Virus record (IMG/VR): IMGVR_UViG_3300034141_000032
Span: 1-63,364 of that record
Origin: a virus
Length of the DNA: 63,364 nucleotides
Strand: one strand, 5' to 3'
Position 1 is the first letter of the stretch. Each line of letters begins with the position of its first letter. A program made the position numbers and the translations under genes. The notes beneath the pieces were generated by a model. That model worked only from the letters and a program-made list of their open reading frames with translations. It made no database searches and was not told the DNA's origin. Shown here in pieces: positions 16,169 to 24,619 of the stretch.

Positions 16169-16233
16169 ACACCACCGCCCCGGCCCAGCTGGGGCGCCAC
16201 CGCGCTGGCCTGGCCGGCGCACGAAAGGAATGT

Positions 16234-16476
16234 ATGTACCTCACTGCCGATGGAAAAAATGAATGCCGACTGCTCGACGAGAATGGCCTGACAGTATGCA
16301 CAGCCGGCAACGTAGCGGACGCAGCAGAGATAGTTACCGCCTGCAACGCGCACGACAAGCTGGTCGCGGCCCTGCAAATGGGCCTGGCGGATGCCGAAAA
16401 ATTCCCGCTACATCTCCGTAACACGAAGGTTTGCGAAGCGATGCGCCTCGCCTTGAGCGCAGCAGGTGCCGCATGA
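16234..16476 (+). CDS. Small helical hypothetical protein
   Basis: An 80-residue protein with AAAGGAATGT before the ATG. A short beta hairpin (CRLLDENGLTVCTAG) precedes two helices. Similar 'display a field, then helix' small proteins are common and uncharacterised in phage early regions. It overlaps the membrane-protein gene by four bases. Confidence 0.6.
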   Translation: MYLTADGKNECRLLDENGLTVCTAGNVADAAEIVTACNAHDKLVAALQMGLADAEKFPLHLRNTKVCEAMRLALSAAGAA

Positions 16477-16667
16477 TCGCGCTGCTTTGCATGCTGATCA
16501 AGGTTCTGCTGGCGCCCTTCACCGCGCTGGGCCTGGCCTTCGATGTCGCCTTCGGCAGCACGACCGGCACCGAAGCATGGGAATGGCTTGGCGATAACGA
16601 GTGGTTCGGCCTGGCAATGGTCGTGCACATGTTCCTGATCGCTGGCGCCATAGAGGTGCTGCTGTGA
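16473..16667 (+). CDS. Small membrane protein, two TM segments
   Basis: A 64-residue protein with two hydrophobic segments (residues 1-24, MIALLCMLIKVLLAPFTALG onward, and ~45-63, FGLAMVVHMFLIAGAIEVLL) separated by a short polar loop. ATGA overlap upstream and GTGA overlap downstream. Early-region two-TM proteins in temperate phages are often superinfection-exclusion or host-membrane modulators; nothing in the sequence singles out one role. Confidence 0.62.
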   Translation: MIALLCMLIKVLLAPFTALGLAFDVAFGSTTGTEAWEWLGDNEWFGLAMVVHMFLIAGAIEVLL

Positions 16668-16879
16668 TCCGCTGGTTCAAGCGCATGCGGCTCGAGGCCG
16701 AGATAGCCGGCTGGGAAGCTGATCTGTCCACCATCGCCGAGCAGCGCAAAAACGACGATGCGGCCGAAGAAGTGATCACGCACCAGCTCGCGCGCGCCCG
16801 GCGCCGCCTGCAGGGCCAGATCCAAGACGACGTGAACCGCGCGACGGCCGCCAACGTGCGCCGCATGAAATTCAAATAA
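16664..16879 (+). CDS. Small basic coiled-coil protein
   Basis: A 71-residue, almost wholly helical protein starting at a GTG that overlaps the upstream stop. It is rich in Arg/Glu/Ala heptads (EAEIAGWEADLSTIAEQRKN) and ends in a basic cluster. No family recognised; coiled-coil oligomerisation is likely. Confidence 0.58.
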   Translation: MIRWFKRMRLEAEIAGWEADLSTIAEQRKNDDAAEEVITHQLARARRRLQGQIQDDVNRATAANVRRMKFK

Positions 16880-16889
16880 CGGGAGATGT

Positions 16890-17492
16890 ATGGACAACAA
16901 TCAAAAAAGCGACAGCGCAGTGGACGCGGCAACGCAGAACCTAGAACTGGTCATTGCCCGGCTGGAGCAGATCATTGACACAGAGGGGCAGTACGCTGAC
17001 AATTTGGTGGATCTGGCAAAAGATGCACTGCCGTGCGCGCTGTCCATTCGCGCCGCTCGCCAAGTGCCTGCCGCCGACAGCCCGCCCATAGACATGATCC
17101 TGCATTGCCCAGCCTGCCACTTGCAGCACATCGACGCGCCCGACGAGCGCACACCCGACTGGAAGAACGCGCCGCACCGCTCGCACTTGTGCCACGGCTG
17201 CGGCCACATCTGGCGGCCTGCTGATGTGCCGACCAACGGCGTGCAAGCGATTGCCACCAAAGGCAAAGCCGACAGTCCTGCCGCTGTGCCGCAATCGATA
17301 GCGGCGCCGGAAGGCGCGGCGAAAGATGCGGCGCGGTATCGCTGGCTGCGCGACAAGAGCGAGCCTGGCATCTGCGCGTTTTACCTGTCGGTGGGCCAAG
17401 CATTTCATCAGGTCAAGTTCAAGCCCGAGACGGTGGATGACGCTATCGACGCTCAAATCGCTGCCACCCCAGCCAAAGGAGAAACACAATGA
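16890..17492 (+). CDS. Zn-ribbon-containing hypothetical protein
   Basis: A 200-residue protein with GGGAG before the ATG. A helical N-terminal segment is followed by a zinc-ribbon-like pair: LHCPACHLQH near residue 72 and LCHGCGHIW near residue 100, i.e. C-x2-C ... C-x2-C with ~25 residues between. The C-terminal third has DAARYRWLRDKSEP, a motif seen near the ends of many phage early proteins, followed by DDAIDAQI. The combination of ribbon plus RYRWLRD tail is recurrent in temperate phages and of unknown function. Confidence 0.68.
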   Translation: MDNNQKSDSAVDAATQNLELVIARLEQIIDTEGQYADNLVDLAKDALPCALSIRAARQVPAADSPPIDMILHCPACHLQHIDAPDERTPDWKNAPHRSHLCHGCGHIWRPADVPTNGVQAIATKGKADSPAAVPQSIAAPEGAAKDAARYRWLRDKSEPGICAFYLSVGQAFHQVKFKPETVDDAIDAQIAATPAKGETQ

Positions 17493-17797
17493 ACTGCGAT
17501 TGCATCAAAGACATTGAGAGCAAGATAGCCGTCTTCATGCGTCCCAAGGCCGGCGACGATGCCGAGGCACGCATCTTGAATACGGCGCTGATGGTGACGG
17601 AAACGTCGCTGGTATCGGTGCTGCAAATCCCTTTCCGCATTAAGGGCAGCAAGAAGGGCTACACCAGCGAGAAGGGCAAGGAAATGGGCTGCAACGCCTC
17701 CCACTGCCCGTTCTGTGGCCGCACGACCGGGCGCTACACGGTGGGCGCTGACGCCGGCCTGGATGCTGTTTTCCCCACCCAAGGAGAGACAGCGTGA
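17489..17797 (+). CDS. Zn-finger-like hypothetical protein
   Basis: A 102-residue protein. It opens with MNCDCIKDIESKI, where an N-terminal C-x-C precedes a helix, and near residue 68 has GCNASHCPFCGRTT, giving a second Cys cluster. This resembles small phage proteins with a split zinc site. ATGA-coupled to the upstream gene; the next gene starts at a GTG overlapping its stop. Confidence 0.62.
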   Translation: MNCDCIKDIESKIAVFMRPKAGDDAEARILNTALMVTETSLVSVLQIPFRIKGSKKGYTSEKGKEMGCNASHCPFCGRTTGRYTVGADAGLDAVFPTQGETA

Positions 17798-18195
17798 GCG
17801 CCGAGGACTATGACGACGTTCCCGGCTTTGGTTCAGGTTTTGGTGGAGGATTTAGTCATGCTCAACCGAAGCAATACACCTGCAATTTTTGCAGGCAGCC
17901 GATTAACTTTAAAAACCGCAAGGCGCACAACAAGGATGGCTCGCTGCATCGCTGCAAAAGCGCCGCGCCTAGTGGCGTGCCAAAGCTGCCAGAGCACGAC
18001 AAACATCAGGCCACGTTATTTGCCATGGCTGCGATAAATGCAATTATCAATGCATCCATACAGTCCGCAGGCGTGGACTACATTCACTCGATGAATTTTT
18101 ACGATGTTGCTGACGCGGCATGGCGCGTGTCTGCCGCCATGGTTAGCAAGGAAAAAGCGTTCGCTGACGAGTACGGAAGGGCGGGCGATCTATGA
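17794..18195 (+). CDS. Hypothetical protein with N-terminal zinc finger
   Basis: A 133-residue protein from a GTG overlapping the upstream stop. A Gly/Phe-rich leader (VPGFGSGFGGGF) precedes a probable C2HC-type finger (YTCNFCRQPINF...HNKDGSLHRC). The C-terminal half is helical. Base composition drops noticeably here relative to neighbours, which hints at separate acquisition. No function assigned. Confidence 0.6.
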   Translation: MSAEDYDDVPGFGSGFGGGFSHAQPKQYTCNFCRQPINFKNRKAHNKDGSLHRCKSAAPSGVPKLPEHDKHQATLFAMAAINAIINASIQSAGVDYIHSMNFYDVADAAWRVSAAMVSKEKAFADEYGRAGDL

Positions 18196-18404
18196 ATCGG
18201 CGCATCGATCCGGAAGCGCCTGGCGTGGTGCACTGGCCGCAAATCTGGCGCAGCCTGCGCACCAGCCGCAAGTGCAAAGCCGTGCCAGGCGAAGACTGGC
18301 TGTGTTCCGGCATCGAATGGGACGTGGATACAGGCTACTGCCTGGACCGCTTCAGCACGAACGCCGAGCTGGCCGAACAACGCAAGAGACCTGCTGCCGG
18401 ATAG
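18192..18404 (+). CDS. Small hypothetical protein, last early gene
   Basis: A 70-residue protein, ATGA-coupled to its upstream neighbour. It has a tryptophan-rich N-terminal half (VVHWPQIWRSLR) and two Cys. It ends 22 bases before the tRNA gene, so the tRNA could be co-transcribed with the early operon. Confidence 0.55.
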   Translation: MNRRIDPEAPGVVHWPQIWRSLRTSRKCKAVPGEDWLCSGIEWDVDTGYCLDRFSTNAELAEQRKRPAAG

Positions 18405-18426
18405 GCAGTGCATCGAAAGCATCAAT

Positions 18427-18517
18427 GGAAGTGTGGCCGAGTGGTAAGGCAGCCGGTTTGAACCCGGTAGGCGGCTTCACAAACCGCCCGCGGGTTCGAT
18501 TCCCGCCGCTTCCGCCA
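18427..18517 (+). tRNA. tRNA-Ser(UGA)
   Basis: A complete class II tRNA with encoded CCA. Acceptor GGAAGTG (18427-18433) pairs with CGCTTCC, followed by discriminator G and CCA (18515-18517). The D arm is GCC/GGC, and the anticodon stem GCCGG/CCGGT encloses TTTGAAC with anticodon TGA at 18459-18461. The long variable arm is GGCGG/CCGCC, and the T arm GCGGG-TTCGATT-CCCGC is intact. It would read UCA (and by wobble other UCN) serine codons, which are rare in GC-rich genes. Confidence 0.95.
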
Positions 18518-18862
18518 TCAAGAACGCAGCCAGGACACGATCTCCACCGTGTTATCGTCGAGCATTCGCACGCAAGCTTCGCAAACAGTGCTGCAGGCCA
18601 TCGACGGCGCTATGCCAAGCAACACCAGGGCGGCACCACCCATCTCAAAGAAGCGTTCAGGGTAGGGGAAGCACATCGGTTCGCGGCCATCGAGCGCCGC
18701 TTCGATCCTGGCTTCGGCCAGCGTGATCACTGAAGCGTGCAGGAGCCGGTCAACACCGTTCCCCATGTTTCGCACGATCAACTTCAGTGCATGGGTCAGG
18801 CAAAGCGCATCATGTAGCGGCTCTAACGAGCCGATAGCCTTTGTAGCCCCGGTAACGAACAT
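18518..18862 (-). CDS. Lone leftward hypothetical gene
   Basis: A 114-residue protein on the opposite strand to all neighbours. Its stop codon begins at the base directly after the tRNA CCA. GAGG five bases before the ATG supports translation. The sequence is helical with four Cys and a hydrophobic stretch (FEMGGAALVLLGIAPSMACS) that could be one membrane segment. Isolated opposite-strand genes at a module boundary are often morons expressed from the prophage. A random frame is not excluded. Confidence 0.5.
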   Translation of the reverse strand: MFVTGATKAIGSLEPLHDALCLTHALKLIVRNMGNGVDRLLHASVITLAEARIEAALDGREPMCFPYPERFFEMGGAALVLLGIAPSMACSTVCEACVRMLDDNTVEIVSWLRS

Positions 18863-18961
18863 CGGATCCTCATGTTGAAATTGTTATTTGGATACGCGGC
18901 AATTCCATTCTTGCTGGCTGATCCAGTCTTCTCTTTCGCTCTGGCACGGCTGTGATACCAT

Positions 18962-18993
18962 TGGTTCGCATTCGAGACCAGTTCCGCTATGTA
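18962..18993 (+). promoter_or_regulatory. Late-operon promoter with operator
   Basis: The operator TGGTTCGCATTCGAGACCA (18962-18980) is an exact TGGT-N11-ACCA. TTCGCA (18965-18970), 17 bases, TATGTA (18988-18993) has the same geometry as the leftward promoter at 4059. It lies in the 237-bp gap upstream of the small terminase gene, the expected place for late-operon control. The rest of the gap holds nothing I can name. Confidence 0.6.
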
Positions 18994-19099
18994 ACAAGAT
19001 TCCTGGAAATAGCCTGCTGAGTCAACATCGTTTGATGGTCAACGCGAATAAATCTGGATGAACAGAAAGTCATGCTGATGGCATGAGAGGAATAGAAAA

Positions 19100-19774
19100 G
19101 TGGGTACTGATAAAGGTTCAGTCAAAAGCAAGTCAAAAGGGGCAAACACCCAGACTTCTCCTATGAGGCGCACCGATTGGGAGGCCATCGAGCGCGCCTA
19201 TCGCGCTGGCAAACTATCCATCCGTGAGATCGCAAAGAACCATGATGTATCGGACACCGCGATCCGCAAGAAGGCCACGGCCGGTGGATGGGAGCGCGAC
19301 CTAAGCGCCAGGGTAGACGAGAAGGTCAGGGTCGCACTGGTTCGCAACGAACTTCGCACTGCGAACCCGCAAACCGAGGAAGAACTGGTCGACCAGGCAG
19401 CCGAGCAGGTTGTCATTGTCGTGCGCAGCCATCGCAAGCGCATCAACCTGCAGACCGTTCTCGTAGACGTGCTGACGCAGCAGTTGATCGACGTGGCCGG
19501 GCGCCGGCATGACTTCGAGGAGGCGATCGAGGAAGAAACGGCCGACGACGAGAACGGCAAACGCCGCTCGGCGATGCTCAAGGCCGTGGCGCTGCCCACG
19601 CACGCCAGCACCGCGGTCAACCTGGCGAACGCCATGAAGACCCTGGTCGGGCTGGAGCGCCAGGCGTTCAACATCAAAGACGAGAGCGACACCACGCCGA
19701 ACGCTCTGGCTGACCTGATCAAGCAGGTGAGCGGCAACGGCCTGCCCGTGGTCCAGGACGAACCGGCCGAATGA
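19100..19774 (+). CDS. terS: Terminase small subunit
   Basis: A 224-residue protein from a GTG preceded by AGAGGAA. Residues ~22-65 contain a helix-turn-helix of the terminase small-subunit type (WEAIERAYRAGKLSIREIAK, then VSDTAIRKKA). The rest is helical, with a central segment for oligomerisation and an acidic C-terminus. It recognises phage DNA and activates the large subunit, whose start overlaps its stop. With no cohesive-end feature visible, headful packaging is the likelier mode. Confidence 0.85.
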   Translation: MGTDKGSVKSKSKGANTQTSPMRRTDWEAIERAYRAGKLSIREIAKNHDVSDTAIRKKATAGGWERDLSARVDEKVRVALVRNELRTANPQTEEELVDQAAEQVVIVVRSHRKRINLQTVLVDVLTQQLIDVAGRRHDFEEAIEEETADDENGKRRSAMLKAVALPTHASTAVNLANAMKTLVGLERQAFNIKDESDTTPNALADLIKQVSGNGLPVVQDEPAE

Positions 19775-21333
19775 AATTCCCAGGACAGGCCGAGCAGGAA
19801 GCCGCAGCCGAGTTAGCCAAGAACCTGGCCGACCCGATGTGGCGCCTGTGCAACCTGTACAAGATCACGGTCAAGACCAAGGTGAAGGACGGCGAGGGCA
19901 AGGCCGACACCCTGGTCATCCAGTTCAAGCCGAACCGGGCGCAGCGCCGCTTCCTGGCCCGACTGTGGCATCGCAACATCATCTTGAAGGCCCGCCAGCT
20001 CGGCTTCACGACCCTGATCTGTATCGCATGGCTGGATCACGCCCTGTTCAACGACAACCAGCGCTGCGGCATCATCGCCCAGGACCGCGAGGCGGCCGAA
20101 GTGCTGTTCCGCGACAAGGTGAAGTTCGCCTACGACAACCTGCCGCCGGCGCTTCGTGCGGCCATGCCGCTGGCGCGCGACAGTGCGGCCGAACTGCTGT
20201 TCGCGCACAACAACAGTTCGGTGCGGGTCGGCACGTCGATGCGATCGGGCACGATCCACCGGCTGCACATCTCCGAATTCGGCAAGATCTGCGCCAAGTT
20301 CCCCCAGAAGGCAGCCGAAGTGATGACGGGCTCGATCCCGGCCGTGCCGCTTGATGGTGGCATCTTGGTCATCGAGAGCACCGCCGAGGGCAGGGAAGGC
20401 GACTTCTTCGATCTGACGCAGACCGCGCTGGGCCAGCAGCAGGCCGGCAAGACGCTCAACCAGCGAGACTACCGGATCCACTTCTATGCCTGGTGGGACG
20501 CGCCCGAGTACCGCATGGACCCGGCGAACGTCATCATCACCGACAAGGACCACGAGTATTTCAACGCGCTCGAGGTCAAGATCGGCCAGCCCATCGAGCA
20601 GGAGCAGCGCGCATGGTACGTGGCCACCCGCGACGCCGACTTCCGTGGCAAGCCAGAACGAATGTGGCAGGAGTACCCGTCCACGCCGGACGAGGCATTC
20701 CAGAAGTCGACCGAGGGCACCTACTACGTCCAGGAGCTGGCCCTGGCCCGCAAGCAGCGCCGCATCACCACCGTTCCATGGGAGAAGGCCATCCCGGTCA
20801 ACACGTTCTGGGACATCGGCCTGAATGACGAGATGGCGATCTGGTTCCACCAGCGCATCGGCGTGCAGAACCGCTTCATCCGGTACTACGAGGAGAGCGG
20901 TGAGAGCTTCAGCCACTTCGTCACCTACATGCAGGCGCTCGGCTATGTATGGGGCAAGCACTACCTGCCGCATGACGGCGACACCAAGCGCCTGGGCACG
21001 GTCCAGAACTGGACGCCCAAGCAGATGCTGGAAGACCTGGGCCTGCGCAACATCGAGATCGTCGAGCGCATCGACCGCGTGCAGACCGGCATTCAGATGA
21101 CGCGCGACGTGTTCGGTTCCTGCTGGTTCGACGAGACGGACTGCAAGCAGGGCATCATCCACCTGGAGAACTACCGCAAGGAGTGGGATCCACGCCTGGG
21201 CGTCTGGAAGGACGAGCCGCGCCACGACAAGGCCAGCAACGGCGCCGACGCATTCCGAGGCTTCGCGCAGGGCTACGAGGCCAACACGGGCGGCACATGG
21301 AAGCGCAGGAAATCGAACTGGAGGACGGCGTGA
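19771..21333 (+). CDS. terL: Terminase large subunit
   Basis: A 520-residue packaging motor. The ATPase has a divergent Walker A (ILKARQLGFTT, residues 71-81), then CGIIAQDREAAEVLF, and Walker B-like GGILVIESTAEG with the following Glu. The C-terminal nuclease domain starts with TFWDIGLNDEMAIWF (an RNase H-like first Asp), followed by a second acidic region near GDTKRLG and DKASNGADAFRGFAQ near the end. It drives ATP-dependent DNA translocation into the prohead and cuts the concatemer. ATGA overlap with the small subunit. Confidence 0.93.
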   Translation: MKFPGQAEQEAAAELAKNLADPMWRLCNLYKITVKTKVKDGEGKADTLVIQFKPNRAQRRFLARLWHRNIILKARQLGFTTLICIAWLDHALFNDNQRCGIIAQDREAAEVLFRDKVKFAYDNLPPALRAAMPLARDSAAELLFAHNNSSVRVGTSMRSGTIHRLHISEFGKICAKFPQKAAEVMTGSIPAVPLDGGILVIESTAEGREGDFFDLTQTALGQQQAGKTLNQRDYRIHFYAWWDAPEYRMDPANVIITDKDHEYFNALEVKIGQPIEQEQRAWYVATRDADFRGKPERMWQEYPSTPDEAFQKSTEGTYYVQELALARKQRRITTVPWEKAIPVNTFWDIGLNDEMAIWFHQRIGVQNRFIRYYEESGESFSHFVTYMQALGYVWGKHYLPHDGDTKRLGTVQNWTPKQMLEDLGLRNIEIVERIDRVQTGIQMTRDVFGSCWFDETDCKQGIIHLENYRKEWDPRLGVWKDEPRHDKASNGADAFRGFAQGYEANTGGTWKRRKSNWRTA

Positions 21334-21590
21334 TCGCGCTGCCCGAAGGCACGACCCAGGTGCAGATCACCTGCGGGAAGCTGCGCATGGAAGCGTGGAA
21401 GCGCGGCGTAGCGCCCGACGATCCACAGCCGTGGACTGCCTTGTGGATGACGACGAGCCTAAAGGACGCGCTGCCTGCGCACCTGCAGGCGATCTGTCGG
21501 GGCGCGACGGCGCAGTCGGTCATCGAGCAGGCGCTGGCCGAACAAACGAACACGAATGCAGTACCAGAACCAGCAGCGGGCTGGGGCTAA
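21330..21590 (+). CDS. Small hypothetical protein after terminase
   Basis: An 86-residue protein. The GTG at 21330 overlaps the terminase stop and is preceded by GGAGGAC at good spacing; an ATG at 21297 is an alternative giving 11 more residues. Sequence is mixed, with DPQPWTALWMTTSLKDALPAHL in the middle. No family recognised. Confidence 0.58.
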   Translation: MIALPEGTTQVQITCGKLRMEAWKRGVAPDDPQPWTALWMTTSLKDALPAHLQAICRGATAQSVIEQALAEQTNTNAVPEPAAGWG

Positions 21591-21605
21591 CAACAGGGAG
21601 AAACC

Positions 21606-21896
21606 ATGGAATTCCACGAGAAACGGCCCGTCTTCATGGCCGCGCAGTTCACCGGCAAAACCGAGAGCGTCGATCGCATCGAGGAGATCATCAACATCAG
21701 CAGCTACACGATCACCAACGAGAAAGGGCAGGCCACCTTGGATATGGTCCAGTCCATTCCAAGCGGGGGCAATGAACCCACATTGAAATCGCTCAAGCTG
21801 CAACGCCATGACTGGTTGGTGCTGACCCCGGCTGGCGAAGTGCTGATCGTCGAGTCGCATCATTTTCGCCAGCGCTTTGAAGGAGCAACAGCATGA
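21606..21896 (+). CDS. Small hypothetical protein
   Basis: A 96-residue protein with AGGGAG before the ATG. Beta-rich with the closing pattern HDWLVLTPAGEVLIVESHHFRQRF, which resembles small phage proteins that end in a 'DWI(V)...G(E)..(V/I)....F...Y/F' strand-turn-strand. These are common and uncharacterised. Its location between terminase and portal is a frequent site for such small genes. Confidence 0.62.
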   Translation: MEFHEKRPVFMAAQFTGKTESVDRIEEIINISSYTITNEKGQATLDMVQSIPSGGNEPTLKSLKLQRHDWLVLTPAGEVLIVESHHFRQRFEGATA

Positions 21897-22342
21897 TCGG
21901 AGCATCGCAACGCCACGCCATCGACCTGACCCGTCATCATTTCATGCGGGAATGGAAGGATCTCGTCCTGTTCGGCACCTGGCTATACAACAACGATCAG
22001 GAGGCCGAGGAGCCGGCGCTGGTCGTCATGCCACGCCATCGGCGCGTCGACCCGGGCAAGGGAATTTTTCCTGTAGTCATCGCTTTATCAGTAGCGTTCC
22101 GATACAATGACCCGCGATATCTAGCGCAAGTTTCGCGTGCTTTCGCCAAAAGTCTCGGCTTTTCGGATGAAATCGCCAACGCGCACAAGATCGCCGAAGC
22201 AATCCACAGCCATCTTGGCGACCTGCTGAAAATGCCGGTCAGCCCGACGCAGCAGATCATCGTGGCCGATGCCACGGTCGATATCGGCGGCCGAAAGCGC
22301 AGCATCGAGGTCGTGGATTACCAGCCGCTGGCCCAGCTTTAA
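21893..22342 (+). CDS. Hypothetical protein between terminase and portal
   Basis: A 149-residue protein, ATGA-coupled upstream. The first half contains LTRHHFMREWKDLVLFGTWLY, the second a helical region and VDIGGRKRSIEVVDYQ. No signal peptide or membrane segment. It may be a packaging accessory by position only. Confidence 0.58.
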   Translation: MIGASQRHAIDLTRHHFMREWKDLVLFGTWLYNNDQEAEEPALVVMPRHRRVDPGKGIFPVVIALSVAFRYNDPRYLAQVSRAFAKSLGFSDEIANAHKIAEAIHSHLGDLLKMPVSPTQQIIVADATVDIGGRKRSIEVVDYQPLAQL

Positions 22343-22357
22343 CGGAAGGTGCCCGAA

Positions 22358-24619
22358 GTGTTCGATCTCGAAGACAAACTGACCACCAAGGTCACAAAAG
22401 GCGACACTCCGGTCGACCGCCTGCCGACAACCGAAGGCATGGAGCCGGACGAGGAAGTGGGAAACCCGCTCGACAGCGCCCAGACGCTCGAAACGCACTC
22501 CAAGATGCTGTCCTACTACCGCCAGGAGCTTGAGCGCCAGAGCGAGAACCGCCAGCAGCAGGCCACCGACGAGGACTACTACGACCATATTCAGTGGTCC
22601 GAGGAAGACGCCCAGGAGCTCAAGGCTCGCGGCCAGGCACCCATCTCCTACAACGTCATCGCCCAGACCCTGAACTGGATCATCGGTTCCGAAAAGCGCG
22701 GGCGCACCGACTTCAAGATCCTGCCGCGCGGGAAGGAAGACGCAAAGCCGGCCGAGTCCAAGACGAAATTTATGAAGTACCTGTCGGACGTGAACCGCAC
22801 GGTGTTCCACCGCTCGCGCGCGTTCGAGGACACCGCGAAGGTCGGCATCGGCTGGCTGGAAGACGGTGCCCAGGACGAGGACGACGGCGAGCAGCTTTAC
22901 ACGCGCTACGAGAACTGGCGCAACATGCTGTGGGACAGCGCCAGCACCGAGATCGATGGATCGGACATGCGTTACCTGTTCCGTTCGAAGTGGGTGGACG
23001 TGGACATTGCGATCGCCCTGTTCCCCGAGCGCCGCGCCGAGATCGAGCGCTCTGTTACCGATTCGGTCAGCTTCGGCTCTGCCGGCCTGATGGATGGCGA
23101 CGATGCGATGGACAGCGCCGAGGCCGAGCGTGAGAACAGCACAGGCGTGCACGGGGCCGTCACGATGCACCGCCGCCGGCGCGTGCGCCTGATCGAAGGC
23201 TGGTACCGCATGCCGATGCAGGTCAAGCGCATCCGTGGCGGCGCATTCAGCGGCCAGGCGTTCGAGGAGAGCGACCCGCGCCACGTCGATGACGTTGAAA
23301 CCGGCCGCGCCGTGTTGGTCGACAAGGTGATGATGCGGACCCGCGTTTGCATTATGACCCCGACCGCCATGCTGTACGACGACGTTTCGCCATACCGGCA
23401 CAACCGTTTCCCGTTCACCCCGATCTGGGCCTATCGCCGTGGGCGCGATGGCCTGCCGTATGGCGTGATCCGTGGCCTGCGCGACATCCAGGACGACATC
23501 AACAAGCGCGCATCGAAGGCGCTGCACATCCTGTCGACGAACAAGACAAACATGGAAGAAGGCGTTCTTCCAGACGGTATGACGGTCGAAGACTTTGCAG
23601 ATGAAAACGCTCGGCCTGATGCCATCAACGTCTTCCAAAAAGGCGCGCTGTCGAGCGGCAGGGTGCAGTTTGGTGTCGACCGCGAGCTGGCGCCGGCGCA
23701 CCTGGACCTGATGAGCCGCAACATCAACATGATCCAGCAGGTGGGCGGCGTCACCGATGAACTGCTGGGCCGCACTACCAATGCAGTATCGGGCATCGCA
23801 GTCGAGAAGCGCCAGGAGCAGGGCAGCATCTCGACCAACAAGCTATTCGACAACTTGCGCCTGGGCGTGCAGATGCAGGGCGAACTGCAGCTTGCCAATA
23901 TGGAGCAGTTCGTCACCGAGGAAAAGCAGTTCCGCATCACGAACCAGCGCGGCACGCCCGAGTTCCTGACGGTCAATGACGGTCTGCCAGAGAACGATAT
24001 CACCCGCACCAAGGCCGACTTCGTGATCAGCGAGGCCGACTGGCGCGCGACCATGCGTCAGGCCGCGACGGCGCAACTGACCGAGATGATGACCAAGATG
24101 CCGCCGCAAGTGGCGCTGGTCATGCTCGACCTGGTTGTCGAGAGCATGGACATCGAGAACCGCGACGAGATCGTCAAGCGGATCCGCCAGGTCAACGCCA
24201 TGCGCGACCCGGATGCGACCGAATTGACCGAGGAAGAAATCGCCGGGCAGCAGGCGCAGGCCAAGCAGCAGCAGTTGCAAGACGAGATGATGACGCTCGA
24301 GATACGCGAGCGCGCCGCCAAGGCAGCACTGTCCGAGATCCAGGCCAAGCGCGTGGAAGCCCAGATCGTCGGCGATGGCGTGACAGCCGCAAAGACCGCC
24401 ATGGAAGCGGCCACCGCCATCATCACCCAGCCGACGATCGCCACCGTGGCCGACAACCTGCTGATGGAAGCCGGCTGGAACGGCCAGGGCGGTGGCGCCC
24501 CGATCGCTGCACAAGGATTGCCGCCCGCCGCGGCTCAACAGCCACCAGCACCGCCACCACCGCCGCAGAGCGAGATGGCGCCGCCGATGGAACCACAACC
24601 ACAAGGAGCCCCACAATGA
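22358..24619 (+). CDS. Portal protein (P22-like)
   Basis: A 753-residue portal. Family features include QATDEDYYDHIQWSEEDAQE, G-Q-A-P-I-S-Y-N-V-I-A-Q-T-L-N-W-I-I-G near residue 105, WLE, then FTPIWAYRRGRDGLPYGVIR and QDDINKRASKALH, all typical of the P22/Bcep22 portal group. The C-terminal ~150 residues are a helical barrel-like coiled coil ending in a Pro/Gln-rich tail. The GTG at 22358 lies eight bases from GGAAGG; a GTG at 22349 overlaps that site and is less likely. It forms the dodecameric DNA channel at one capsid vertex. Confidence 0.9.
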   Translation: MFDLEDKLTTKVTKGDTPVDRLPTTEGMEPDEEVGNPLDSAQTLETHSKMLSYYRQELERQSENRQQQATDEDYYDHIQWSEEDAQELKARGQAPISYNVIAQTLNWIIGSEKRGRTDFKILPRGKEDAKPAESKTKFMKYLSDVNRTVFHRSRAFEDTAKVGIGWLEDGAQDEDDGEQLYTRYENWRNMLWDSASTEIDGSDMRYLFRSKWVDVDIAIALFPERRAEIERSVTDSVSFGSAGLMDGDDAMDSAEAERENSTGVHGAVTMHRRRRVRLIEGWYRMPMQVKRIRGGAFSGQAFEESDPRHVDDVETGRAVLVDKVMMRTRVCIMTPTAMLYDDVSPYRHNRFPFTPIWAYRRGRDGLPYGVIRGLRDIQDDINKRASKALHILSTNKTNMEEGVLPDGMTVEDFADENARPDAINVFQKGALSSGRVQFGVDRELAPAHLDLMSRNINMIQQVGGVTDELLGRTTNAVSGIAVEKRQEQGSISTNKLFDNLRLGVQMQGELQLANMEQFVTEEKQFRITNQRGTPEFLTVNDGLPENDITRTKADFVISEADWRATMRQAATAQLTEMMTKMPPQVALVMLDLVVESMDIENRDEIVKRIRQVNAMRDPDATELTEEEIAGQQAQAKQQQLQDEMMTLEIRERAAKAALSEIQAKRVEAQIVGDGVTAAKTAMEAATAIITQPTIATVADNLLMEAGWNGQGGGAPIAAQGLPPAAAQQPPAPPPPPQSEMAPPMEPQPQGAPQ

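Noticed and set aside
18427-18517. tRNA-Ser gene as attP
   Set aside because: It is about 39 kb from int on the linear map and is a complete gene rather than a 3' fragment.
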